Origin: Acidithiobacillus sp. YTS05
GTDB taxonomy: Bacteria > Pseudomonadota > Gammaproteobacteria > Acidithiobacillales > Acidithiobacillaceae
Length of the DNA: 64,000 nucleotides
Assembly (NCBI RefSeq): GCF_024396695.1
Contig: NZ_CP094359.1
Span: forward strand, 186,001 to 250,000
Reading direction: 5' to 3'
Below the pieces are notes generated by a model, which was not told the DNA's origin, did not search any database, and saw nothing but the letters and a program-made list of their open reading frames with translations. The stretch's first letter is position 1. Each line of letters begins with the position of its first letter. A program made the translations under genes and the position numbers. Below, in pieces: positions 39,019 to 51,531 of this stretch.

Positions 39019-40152
39019 ATGACCCGTTACACCGGAATTATCGATCGTTACCGTGCCTTCTTGCCCCTGCAACCGGAAACCGAGGCGGTTTCCTTGGGGG
39101 AAGGCAACACGCCGCTCATCGAATGCATCAATCTGCCGCGCCAGCTGGGTATCGACCTGCGGCTCTTCGTGAAGTTCGAGGGCCTGAATCCCACCGGGTC
39201 TTTCAAGGATCGCGGTATGACCATGGCGGTGACCAAGGCCAAGGAAGAAGGCAGCGAGATGATCATCTGCGCCTCGACCGGTAATACCTCCGCCGCTGCC
39301 GCTGCCTATGCGGCGCGGGCGGGGATGCGCGCCTTCGTCGTCATTCCGGAAGGCAAGATCGCCCTGGGCAAGCTGTCGCAGGCCATGATGCACGGCGCCT
39401 TGGTCCTGCAGATTCGCGGCAACTTCGATGCCGGTATGCAGATCGTCCAGGACGTGGCGGCCAATGCCCCCATCACCCTGGTCAACTCGGTCAATCCCTA
39501 TCGTCTGCAAGGGCAGAAGACGGCGGCCTTCGAGATCATCGAGGCGCTGGGTGAGGCCCCCGACTACCATGCCCTGCCCGTTGGCAATGCCGGCAACATC
39601 ACGGCGCACTGGATGGGCTATTGCGAGTCCACCGATTCACGTTGTGACGTCGGGGATGTGCTGACCGGGGCGTGCAAGTTCTGCGCGGGACAGTGCCCCT
39701 ATGGGCAGCAAACGGGCAGCAGCAAACGGCCCAAGATGCTGGGCTTTCAGGCGGCAGGCAGCGCACCTTTTATCGCGGGCGACTTCGTGCGCGAGCCGGA
39801 AACCATCGCCACCGCCATCCGCATCGGTCGCCCGATGTCCTGGGAGCAGGCGCATCAAGTACAAAAGGAGAGCGGTGGCTGGTTTGCCGCGCACAGCGAC
39901 GCGGAGATCCTCGAGGCGCAGCGTTGGCTCGCGCAGTACGAGGGCGTCTTCTGCGAGCCGGCCTCGGCAACCTCTGTTGCAGGCGTGGTGGCGGCCGCGC
40001 GGGCGGGCAAGATCGAGGCCGGGGCAACGGTGGTCTGCACCTTGACGGGGCACGGCTTGAAGGACCCGGACGCTGCCATTGCCCAAGGCGGATCGGTCGT
40101 CACCGTCGATGCCAATCTGGAGGCGGTGCAGCGCGCCATCCTGGAGCGCTGA
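39019..40152 (+). CDS. thrC: Threonine synthase with a five-cysteine insertion
   Basis: A 377-residue PLP enzyme converting O-phosphohomoserine to threonine. PLP-Lys63 is in NPTGSFKDRGM; ASTGNTSAAAAAYAARAG and LPVGNAGNITAHWMGY are typical. Directly after the PLP phosphate-binding GNAGN motif there is an insertion of about 25 residues with Cys202, 209, 219, 222 and 226, including CKFCAGQCPYG. Ordinary ThrC proteins run straight into KRPKMLGFQAAGSAP there. A bound metal or Fe-S cluster, or a redox switch, is plausible. AAGGA precedes the ATG. Confidence 0.95.
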   Translation: MTRYTGIIDRYRAFLPLQPETEAVSLGEGNTPLIECINLPRQLGIDLRLFVKFEGLNPTGSFKDRGMTMAVTKAKEEGSEMIICASTGNTSAAAAAYAARAGMRAFVVIPEGKIALGKLSQAMMHGALVLQIRGNFDAGMQIVQDVAANAPITLVNSVNPYRLQGQKTAAFEIIEALGEAPDYHALPVGNAGNITAHWMGYCESTDSRCDVGDVLTGACKFCAGQCPYGQQTGSSKRPKMLGFQAAGSAPFIAGDFVREPETIATAIRIGRPMSWEQAHQVQKESGGWFAAHSDAEILEAQRWLAQYEGVFCEPASATSVAGVVAAARAGKIEAGATVVCTLTGHGLKDPDAAIAQGGSVVTVDANLEAVQRAILER

Positions 40153-41111
40153 TGTCACGACTGGGCCTGTGGCTCACGGGCCTGCACGGATTGCCCGAGG
40201 AAAGGCTCGGTACGTTGCTACCAAGGCTTTGGGGGCAGGGCCGGGCCGAGCGCCTGGCGGCGCCATCCCGCTTGGAGGCGGCGGGCCGGCTCCTGGGTTT
40301 TTCTGCATCGCTGCCAGCCGCCGCCCTGCTGGCATGGCAGGATGGCGTAGACTGCGCTGGTGACTGGACACTGGCCTTGGAGCCGGTGGCGATTGGCGGG
40401 CAGGCGGGGAGGGCGGTGCTGACGCCCGTTGGGACGTTGCCAGAGGCTGAGGACGCCGCATTGTTCGCCGCCGCTCAGGCTCATTTTGCCGCCATGCCCT
40501 GGCGGCTGCAGCGGGGCCGCCAGCGCTGGTATCTGTGCAGCCGCTCTCCCCTCGCGCTGCACACCCCCGACCCCAATACGGTGTGGGCCCACGAACCCTT
40601 GGTGGAGCGGATACAGGGTGCCGATGCCCGCGCCGTGCATGCCTTTCTCAACGAATTGCAGATGCTGCTGGCCGCACATTCCCACAACGAAAAGCGCAGT
40701 GCCGAGGGTCTCGACCCCTGGTGTTACTTCTGGCCTTGGGGCGAGGGAAGCCTGCCCAGCGAGCGCCCGCAAAGCCCCTGGACCCACCTGGCGGCGACGG
40801 ACGAGGAGCTGCGCGCGGCCCAGCGGTGGCTGGGGTTGACGGACTGGAGTCCTGGCCAGGATCCTTGGCCAGAGGCCCTGCTGTGGGTGTGGTCGGAGGA
40901 CTGGCGTCTTCCCGAGGTGGCAGCGCAGTTCGAGCAACAGGCAGCCGCGCTGCGCGCTTTTCGCCAAAGGCACGGTGTCATCGACCTCTACACCGGGCTA
41001 CTTGCCCAGGGGGATGGTCTGGAGCACCTGTATCTGTCACCGCGTAGCCGCTGGGCCTTCTGGCGTCGCCGTCGGCAGCCGGGCGCCGCGCTGCGACAAG
41101 GACATTGGTAG
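40152..41111 (+). CDS. RpfE-type protein beside recJ
   Basis: A 319-residue cytoplasmic protein. The central part AFLNELQMLLAAHSHNEKRSAEGLDPWCYFWPWGEGSLP matches the pattern of the 'RpfE-type regulatory' family found next to recJ in beta-proteobacteria and Xanthomonas, where relatives have also been called phosphoglycerate-mutase-like. Its function is not established. The ATG overlaps the thrC stop (TGATG) and its end approaches the recJ start, so it is coupled on both sides. Confidence 0.7.
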   Translation: MSRLGLWLTGLHGLPEERLGTLLPRLWGQGRAERLAAPSRLEAAGRLLGFSASLPAAALLAWQDGVDCAGDWTLALEPVAIGGQAGRAVLTPVGTLPEAEDAALFAAAQAHFAAMPWRLQRGRQRWYLCSRSPLALHTPDPNTVWAHEPLVERIQGADARAVHAFLNELQMLLAAHSHNEKRSAEGLDPWCYFWPWGEGSLPSERPQSPWTHLAATDEELRAAQRWLGLTDWSPGQDPWPEALLWVWSEDWRLPEVAAQFEQQAAALRAFRQRHGVIDLYTGLLAQGDGLEHLYLSPRSRWAFWRRRRQPGAALRQGHW

Positions 41112-41113
41112 CG

Positions 41114-42874
41114 ATGCAACGACCGAAAATCTGCACGCGGAAAGTCTCTGCGGAAGTAGAATCGGCGGCGCTGGCCCTTGGCTATCGCCCTTTGCAAGCG
41201 CGCATCATCGCTGGCCGCCTGGGCGCGGAGTATGCCGGATGCGTGGCGGATCTGCTATCGGGGAAGCTCGCGCAACTGAGTCCCCCCGACTTGCTCCCCG
41301 ACATCGATGTCGCGGTGCAAGCCACCATCGACGCGCTGCGACGGCGCCTGCCGATTCTCCTCATCTCTGATTATGACGCCGATGGTGCCTCTGCCCATGC
41401 GGTGTTGAAACTGGCCTTTCGCGACCACTTTTTGGTGCCGGAAGAGCGGTTGCACAGCTTCATCGGCCATCGCCTGCGCGATGGCTATGGTGTCTCGGAG
41501 AAGCTCACCGAGCGCATTCTGGCCGAGGCACCGCGTCCGGCCCTGGTGATCACCGCCGATCAGGGCAGCAGCGATCAGGAGCGCATTGCCCGCCTGCAAG
41601 CTGCAGGCTTTACCGTCATCGTCACCGATCACCATGGGATTCCGGAGGCGGGCCCGCCCGCCGGCGCGGTTGCCTGCGTCAATCCGGTACGCCGCGATGG
41701 GCAGTTTCCCGACCCCTATGTGGCTGGCGTCCATGTCGCCTGGCTGTATTGCTGTGCGGTGCGCCAGGGCTTGCAGAAGGCGGGCTTGCTGCCGGCCACG
41801 GCCCCCAAATTGGGCGACTTGCTGGATCTGGTGGCCTTGGGGACGGTGGCGGACTGTGTGGATCTGGCCCGCTCCCCCAATAATCGAGCCGTCATCGCGT
41901 ACGGCTTGCGCTTGATGAACGGAGCTCGCCGGCGGCCGGTCTGGACCGCCCTCGCCGCCCTGACCCGGAGTAGTGCGCAGATTGACGCCGCTACCCTGGC
42001 CTTTCGTTTTGCACCGTTGATCAATGCTCGTGGCCGTCTCGACTCGGCGGAGGACAGCGTACGACTGTTTTTGAGCGAAAATCTGCCCGAGGCGGAAAGC
42101 CTCGCCGCCGTGCTTCTGGAGGATAACGAGGCGCGCAAGGCGGTGCAGGCGCAGATGCTGGGTGCGGCGCAGCGGCAGGTGCAGGAACAGCTCCGCTCCG
42201 ATGCCGCGGCGCTGTGCATCTTCGACCCCGCAGGACATGCCGGGGTGCAAGGAATCTGCGCGGCCAAGATCGTTGAGGCGACAGGTCGCCCGGTGGCTTT
42301 TTTTACTCCCAAGGAAGATCCTGATCTCGTCAGCGCTTCACTGCGCAGCGTTGGTGCTTTCCATATACGGGATGCTCTGGCGCAGATCGCCGCCCGCCAT
42401 CCCGATGCCTTCCTGGCTTGGGGCGGACATGCCGGGGCCGGGGGGGTCACCCTGCGGCGCAGCGCCCTGGATGCCTTTCGTGGCGCCTGGGCAGAGCTGG
42501 CGGCGCCGCATTTTGCAGAAGAACCGCTTGGCCCACGCATCTGGACCGATGGCGCTCTGCCGACCCTGCCCAGCATGGAACAGTTGCAGGAAATCAGCGA
42601 GTTGGAGCCCTTTGGGCGGCAGTGGGAGGCGCCCCTTTTTGTTGCGGAAGGGACGATCAGCAGTCTACGCCCGGTGGGTGATGGCCGCCACCTTAAGCTT
42701 GCGCTGCGCCTGGGTGGCGAGGATTTTGACGCCATTTGGTTCTTTGCCAGTGAGGATGGTGAGCATCCCGTGCAGGCAGGCCAGCAAATCCGTTTCGCCT
42801 ATGCCCTGGAGCGCAACGACTGGCGCGGTGAATCGCGCCTGCAACTGCAGATTCGCCATGCGGAGCCGTGCTAG
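41114..42874 (+). CDS. recJ: Single-stranded-DNA-specific 5'-3' exonuclease RecJ
   Basis: A 586-residue DHH-family nuclease. SDYDADGASA (usual DYDVDGATS), VITADQGSSD, VIVTDHHGIPE and the DHHA1 motif AWGGHAGAGG are visible. It acts in recombination and mismatch repair. The ATG has AAGGA eleven bases upstream; a TTG three codons earlier is the alternative. Its TAG stop shares the bases CTAG with the convergent copA stop. Confidence 0.95.
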   Translation: MQRPKICTRKVSAEVESAALALGYRPLQARIIAGRLGAEYAGCVADLLSGKLAQLSPPDLLPDIDVAVQATIDALRRRLPILLISDYDADGASAHAVLKLAFRDHFLVPEERLHSFIGHRLRDGYGVSEKLTERILAEAPRPALVITADQGSSDQERIARLQAAGFTVIVTDHHGIPEAGPPAGAVACVNPVRRDGQFPDPYVAGVHVAWLYCCAVRQGLQKAGLLPATAPKLGDLLDLVALGTVADCVDLARSPNNRAVIAYGLRLMNGARRRPVWTALAALTRSSAQIDAATLAFRFAPLINARGRLDSAEDSVRLFLSENLPEAESLAAVLLEDNEARKAVQAQMLGAAQRQVQEQLRSDAAALCIFDPAGHAGVQGICAAKIVEATGRPVAFFTPKEDPDLVSASLRSVGAFHIRDALAQIAARHPDAFLAWGGHAGAGGVTLRRSALDAFRGAWAELAAPHFAEEPLGPRIWTDGALPTLPSMEQLQEISELEPFGRQWEAPLFVAEGTISSLRPVGDGRHLKLALRLGGEDFDAIWFFASEDGEHPVQAGQQIRFAYALERNDWRGESRLQLQIRHAEPC

Positions 42875-45345
42875 GCGACGAAGGCGCGGATGCGTCGCAG
42901 GCGCAGGCTGTTGCCAAGCACGAAGATCGAGGAAAAGCCCATGGCAACCCCAGCGAGCATGGGATTGAGCTGCAGTCCCCAGGGCAAAAAGACCCCGGCG
43001 GCCAGGGGAATCAAGAGGATATTGTAAAAGAAGGCCCAGAAAAGATTGCCGCGAATCCGCCCCAGGGTTTGCCGGGCTGCCCGCAGAGCGGTGACCAGGG
43101 TGCCAAGGTCGGGATGACTCAGCGTCACGTCGGCGGCCTCCATGGCAATCTCCGTACCGCTTGCCAGAGCGATTCCGACATTCGCCTGGGCGAGGGCCGG
43201 GGCATCGTTGATGCCGTCGCCGATGAAGGCAACTCGCCGCCCCCCAGCCTGAACCTCCTGGACGATCTTGGCCTTGTCCTGCGGCAGTATTCGCGCATGT
43301 ACTTCCTCGATGCCAAGTTGTTTCGCCACCCGGTGCGCAGCTGTCTCGCCGTCGCCGGTCACCAGGGCCAGATTCATTCCCATCTGGCGTAGTGCGGTGC
43401 AGACGGCTGGCGCTTCGGGCCGTAAGGCATCGGCCACCGCCAGCCAGCCCAGATAGGTATTGCCCTGAGCGACAAAGACGATAGTCGCACCGGCCGCTTC
43501 CTGACTACGCAGTTCGTCGTCCTCGGGGATGGCGATATTCTGCTGCTCCAGAAACTCCCGGGTCCCCACCCGCACCTGGGTGCCAGCCAACTGCCCTTCG
43601 ACGCCTTGCCCAGGCACCACCCGGAAATTCTCGACCGGCTGGGAAGGCGTGGGCGCCGCATCGACAATGGCGCGGGCGATGGGGTGTTCCGAATCGCGCT
43701 CGACCGCCGCCGCAATCACCAGCGCTTCCTGGGCACCACCGCGAGCGACCAGGGTCGGGCGGCCGCGGGTGACGGTACCGGTTTTGTCGAACAATACCGT
43801 GTCGACGCCAGCGAGCATCTCCAGGGCACTGCCCTTGCGAAAGAGGACCCCCAGTTCGGCAGCGCGTCCGGTGCCCACCATGATGGCGGCTGGTGTGGCA
43901 AGACCCATGGCGCAGGGGCAGGCAACCACCAGCACGGCCACGGCCGTGGCCAATGCCAGACTGACGTTGGCGCTGTAAAGCGACCAGAACAGAAAGCTCA
44001 ACAAGGCGATGGCGAGAACCAGCGGGGAAAAGATGCGGATCACCCGGTCCGCGAGACCCTGGATGGGCAACTTGCCGCTCTGCGCGGACTCCACCAGGGC
44101 AATGATCTGGGCCAGCACCGAGTCTTTCCCCAAGCGCGTGACCTCGATGCGCAGGCGTCCATCCTGGCAGAAGGTGCCGGCAAAGACCTCGGCGCCCGCT
44201 TCGCGTTTTTGCGGAATCGGTTCACCGCTGAGCATGGCTTCATCGACATGGGCGCTGCCCTCCAGCACCCGGCCATCCGCCGGAATACGCTCTCCGGGGC
44301 GTACCAGGAGATGATCGCCGAGACGCAATTGGCTAACGGACACTTCCTCTTCCTGCCCTTGCGCATCGATGCGTCGCGCAGTTTTCGTCTGCAGTTGCAA
44401 CAGGGCGCGGATGGCCGCCGAACTGCGTCCCTTGGCGATCTCTTCCAGATATTTGCCGAGTAGCACGGCGGCGATGACCACGGCCGCGGAGTCGAAATAA
44501 AGATGACGAGCGCTGGCGGGAAAGACGAAGGGGACAAAAAGCACCAGGCTGCTATAGAGCCAGGCCGCGCCGGTACCGGTGGCGACGAGAGAATTCATGT
44601 CGGGAGACAGATGACGATAGGCAATCCAGCCGGGGCGGAAAAAACGCCGTCCGGGCCAGAACAGCACGACACTTGCCAGAACAAATTGCACGCCTTCCCA
44701 AAATTTGGGCAGTGGCGCGTTGGTCTCTAGCCAAGCGGCAAAAGCGGGTGAAAATGCCGATCCCATCGCCAGAAGAAGAATGATGAGGGCAAAACTGATA
44801 GCGAGGACCACATCACGGCCCATGGCGTGCAGGAGGACGGCCTTGTGGTCGCCTTCCTCCGTCTCCTCGCTGTGGTCCAGGTTTCTGGCGCCGTAGCCCG
44901 CTGCCTGAATGGCGGCTATCATCTCGTCGACGGAGATGCTGGCCGGCAGATAGCGGACCTGCGCGCGCTCCGTTGCCAAGTTTACGCTGGCTTCGAGCAC
45001 CCCGGGTAGACGGCGCAGAGTACGCTCCACCCGGCTGCTACAGGAGGCACAGGTCATCCCCTCCACGGCCAGTTGCGCTTCGGCGCTGAGGGTGCCGTAG
45101 CCAGCTTTTTCGATGGCGGCAACGACGGTGGCAGCGGGCGTTTGCGCCGGATCAAACTGGATCTCTGCCGTTTCCGTCGCCAGGTTGACGCTCGCTTCCA
45201 CCCCCGCCACCTTGTTCAAGGCCCGTTCCACCCGGCTGCTGCAGGAGGCACAGGTCATGCCCGTTACCCCCACGCGCAGGCGTTGGGTGCTCGGGGTGCG
45301 CGCGATCTTTTTATCGATGGATTCGGGTGTCAATGTGTCGTTCAT
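42871..45345 (-). CDS. copA: Copper-exporting P1B-type ATPase
   Basis: An 824-residue Cu(I) pump. Two N-terminal heavy-metal domains each carry GMTCASC (about residues 29-35 and 95-101). The transmembrane metal site is ACPCAMG, the phosphorylation motif DKTGTVTRG, and hinge GDGINDAPALA; the SEHPIARA motif binds ATP. It exports cytoplasmic copper. The ATG lies 7 bases below a MerR-type promoter and has no ribosome site, so the mRNA may be leaderless. It is divergent from the MFS gene and converges with recJ. Confidence 0.97.
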   Translation of the reverse strand: MNDTLTPESIDKKIARTPSTQRLRVGVTGMTCASCSSRVERALNKVAGVEASVNLATETAEIQFDPAQTPAATVVAAIEKAGYGTLSAEAQLAVEGMTCASCSSRVERTLRRLPGVLEASVNLATERAQVRYLPASISVDEMIAAIQAAGYGARNLDHSEETEEGDHKAVLLHAMGRDVVLAISFALIILLLAMGSAFSPAFAAWLETNAPLPKFWEGVQFVLASVVLFWPGRRFFRPGWIAYRHLSPDMNSLVATGTGAAWLYSSLVLFVPFVFPASARHLYFDSAAVVIAAVLLGKYLEEIAKGRSSAAIRALLQLQTKTARRIDAQGQEEEVSVSQLRLGDHLLVRPGERIPADGRVLEGSAHVDEAMLSGEPIPQKREAGAEVFAGTFCQDGRLRIEVTRLGKDSVLAQIIALVESAQSGKLPIQGLADRVIRIFSPLVLAIALLSFLFWSLYSANVSLALATAVAVLVVACPCAMGLATPAAIMVGTGRAAELGVLFRKGSALEMLAGVDTVLFDKTGTVTRGRPTLVARGGAQEALVIAAAVERDSEHPIARAIVDAAPTPSQPVENFRVVPGQGVEGQLAGTQVRVGTREFLEQQNIAIPEDDELRSQEAAGATIVFVAQGNTYLGWLAVADALRPEAPAVCTALRQMGMNLALVTGDGETAAHRVAKQLGIEEVHARILPQDKAKIVQEVQAGGRRVAFIGDGINDAPALAQANVGIALASGTEIAMEAADVTLSHPDLGTLVTALRAARQTLGRIRGNLFWAFFYNILLIPLAAGVFLPWGLQLNPMLAGVAMGFSSIFVLGNSLRLRRIRAFVA

Positions 45346-45352
45346 AGCTGCA

Positions 45353-45383
45353 GGATAAACCCTTTACTGGTTTGTAAGGTCAA
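45353..45383 (-). promoter_or_regulatory. CueR-type promoter of copA
   Basis: On the minus strand the -35 TTGACC (45378-45383) and -10 TTATCC (45353-45358) are separated by 19 bases, the over-long spacing recognised by MerR-family activators. The spacer holds the dyad ACCTTAC/GTAAAGGGT, similar to CueR sites. The start of transcription would fall on or next to the copA ATG. No cueR gene lies in the window. Confidence 0.7.
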
Positions 45384-45406
45384 GGCCGTCTGTTCTCTTT
45401 TTCGCT

Positions 45407-45412
45407 TATACT
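45407..45412 (+). promoter_or_regulatory. Candidate -10 element of the MFS gene
   Basis: TATACT ends 6 bases before the MFS ATG, which has no ribosome site, so this transcript may also be leaderless. The -35 is poorly defined, suggesting that an activator is needed. Confidence 0.4.
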
Positions 45413-45418
45413 GCATCC

Positions 45419-49188
<3,770 letters not shown>

Positions 49189-49208
49189 TTCGGTGAGCAC
49201 GATTTACG

Positions 49209-51518
49209 ATGGCTTCCTATACTAAGAGTATGGACAAAATCGGGAGAATGGCAGTGGAAAGGAAATCCCAGGTGAATCTTCCCAAGCCACCGGCGGGTGG
49301 CTGGGGATCGGTAGAGGGTATCGTACATATCTACGGCGAGAGCTGGGCCACCCCCGCGGCGCTGGAGACCCTGGCACGCCTCAACAAGCCTGGCGGCAGC
49401 ATGTGTACCTCCTGCGCCTGGCCCAAGCCGGTCAATTACCATCCCTTCGAATTCTGTGAGAATGGCGCCAAGGCGATCCTCTGGGACACCACCTCGGCAC
49501 GCTGCACACCCAGATTCTGGAAGTCGCATACCGTCACCGAACTGCGTAGCTGGTCCGACCACCAACTCGAAAAGACCGGACGCCTCACGGCACCGCTGCG
49601 TTACGATCGCGAGCAGGATCGCTATGTCGAGGTCTCCTGGGACGAGGCCTATTCCGCCATCGGTCAGACCCTGCACCGTTTGCCCAGAGAACAGGTGGTA
49701 TTCTACGCCTCGGGGCACGCCGGTCTGGAGGCCTCCTATCTCTACGCCTTGCTGGCCCGCGTGTATGGCAACAACAATCTGCCGCAAAGCTCCAATATGT
49801 GTCACGAGACCACCAGCGTCGGTCTCAAGCGCGTCATTGGCTCGCCGGTAGGCACGGTAATCTGGGAAGATCTGGCCGAGGCTGACTGCTTCTTTTTCTT
49901 TGGTCAGAATCCCGGCGTGAACTCCCCCCGTTTTCTGCATCCCCTCAAGGATGCCAAAAAGCGCGGGGCCAAGGTCATCACCTTCAATCCGGTGCGGGAA
50001 CAGGGTCTGGTAGCGTTTGTCGATCCCAGTAGCGTGTCGGATATGCTCAGTGGCCACGAGACGCAAATCTCCGATCAATATCATCAATTGCGTGCCGGTT
50101 CCGATATCGCTGCCCTTACTGGCCTGTGCAAGGCGGTCCTGGAGGCGGATGAAACCCAGGGTGGTACGGTCATCGATCATGCGTTCCTGGCCGAGCATAC
50201 TCATGGCTTCGAAGATTTCTTCGATTTTTTGCGGGCGACGTCCTGGGCGACCATCTGTGCGGAAACCGGCTTGAGCGAGGACGCTCTGCGCGCGGCGGCG
50301 GCGGTCTACATGGCTGCCGAACGGGTGATTGGCGTATACGGCATGGGATTGACGCAGCAGGTCCATGGCTCGACGAACGTCGGCATGCTGGTTAATTTTC
50401 TTTTGCTGCGCGGCAATATCGGCCGCCCCGGTGCCGGTTGTTGTCCAGTGCGCGGGCACTCCAATGTGCAGGGGCAACGCACGGTGGGCATCGCGGAAAA
50501 AGCGGCGCTCGTTCCCATGGACAAGCTGCGCGCCCTCTTCGACTTTGAACCGCCGCAGAAGGACGGTATGCACATTGTCGAGGTTGGTGAGGCCCTGCTA
50601 CGTGGCGAGGTGGCGGCCACGATCAGCCTCGGCGGCAATCTGCTCCGGGCAATGCCCGACATTGCACGTTTGCAGGAGGTTTGGCCGCAGCAGCAGCTGA
50701 CGGTGACGGTGTCGACCAAACTCAACCGCAGCCATTTGTACCCCGGCAAGGCATCTTACATCCTCCCTTGCCTGTCGCGCGTGGAGATCGATGAGCAGGC
50801 GACGGGCAATCAAACCGTGACCATTGAAGACAGCTTCTCCATGATCCACCCATCCATCGGGCACCGCGAACCGGCCTCGCCGCAGCTGCGCTCGGAGCTG
50901 GCGATTGTAGCGGGGATTGCCAAGGCGACCCTGGACCCCAATCCCAAGCTGTGCTGGGACGACTGGCAAGCAGACTATGGCCAGGTACGCGATCTGATCG
51001 CGGCTACCTACCCGGAGGACTTCCATGATTTCAACGCCCGGATTCAGAAGCCCGGAGGTTTTTGGCGGGTCAACGCGGCGCGCGAGCGGGTCTGGAAAAC
51101 TCCCAGCGGCAAGGCCGAATTCACTCTGCCGGAACGCCTCAATGCCCTGGATTTTGCCGATGCACCAGGGCGCTACCGGCTCATTACCCTGCGCTCCAAT
51201 GATCAGTTCAATACCACGGTCTACGGCTATTCCGATCGCTTCCGCGGCATCGAGGGTACGCGCGATGTGCTCCTCATGAACGCCGCGGATATCGCGGATG
51301 CCGGTCTGCGTCCGGGACAAAAGGTATCGCTGCTCGGTGACGCGGCGGATGAGGTAGAGCGTCGGGTGGACGGTCTGGAGCTCGTATCTTTCGAGATCCC
51401 GCGCGGTACCGTTGCCGGGTATTATCCCGAGCTGAACCCGCTGATTCCCATCTCGGAGCACGACAAGCTCTCGAAAACGCCCGCTTCCAAAGGAATTGCG
51501 GTGCGCCTGGCATGCTGA
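49209..51518 (+). CDS. YdeP/FdhF-like molybdopterin oxidoreductase alpha subunit
   Basis: A 769-residue member of the DMSO reductase superfamily, closest in pattern to the YdeP/CbbBc group. CTSCAWPKPVN and FEFCENGAKA give Cys66, 69 and 83 for an Fe-S cluster; SSNMCHETTSVGL carries Cys198 at the position where formate dehydrogenases ligate molybdenum through Cys or Sec. The C-terminal ~110 residues form the molydopterin dinucleotide-binding domain (RSNDQFNTTVYGYSDRF). E. coli YdeP supports acid resistance. It has no accessory subunit genes beside it. The start is the first ATG; ATGs 7 and 13 codons later are possible. Confidence 0.85.
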   Translation: MASYTKSMDKIGRMAVERKSQVNLPKPPAGGWGSVEGIVHIYGESWATPAALETLARLNKPGGSMCTSCAWPKPVNYHPFEFCENGAKAILWDTTSARCTPRFWKSHTVTELRSWSDHQLEKTGRLTAPLRYDREQDRYVEVSWDEAYSAIGQTLHRLPREQVVFYASGHAGLEASYLYALLARVYGNNNLPQSSNMCHETTSVGLKRVIGSPVGTVIWEDLAEADCFFFFGQNPGVNSPRFLHPLKDAKKRGAKVITFNPVREQGLVAFVDPSSVSDMLSGHETQISDQYHQLRAGSDIAALTGLCKAVLEADETQGGTVIDHAFLAEHTHGFEDFFDFLRATSWATICAETGLSEDALRAAAAVYMAAERVIGVYGMGLTQQVHGSTNVGMLVNFLLLRGNIGRPGAGCCPVRGHSNVQGQRTVGIAEKAALVPMDKLRALFDFEPPQKDGMHIVEVGEALLRGEVAATISLGGNLLRAMPDIARLQEVWPQQQLTVTVSTKLNRSHLYPGKASYILPCLSRVEIDEQATGNQTVTIEDSFSMIHPSIGHREPASPQLRSELAIVAGIAKATLDPNPKLCWDDWQADYGQVRDLIAATYPEDFHDFNARIQKPGGFWRVNAARERVWKTPSGKAEFTLPERLNALDFADAPGRYRLITLRSNDQFNTTVYGYSDRFRGIEGTRDVLLMNAADIADAGLRPGQKVSLLGDAADEVERRVDGLELVSFEIPRGTVAGYYPELNPLIPISEHDKLSKTPASKGIAVRLAC

Positions 51519-51531
51519 TCGGACTACGATC

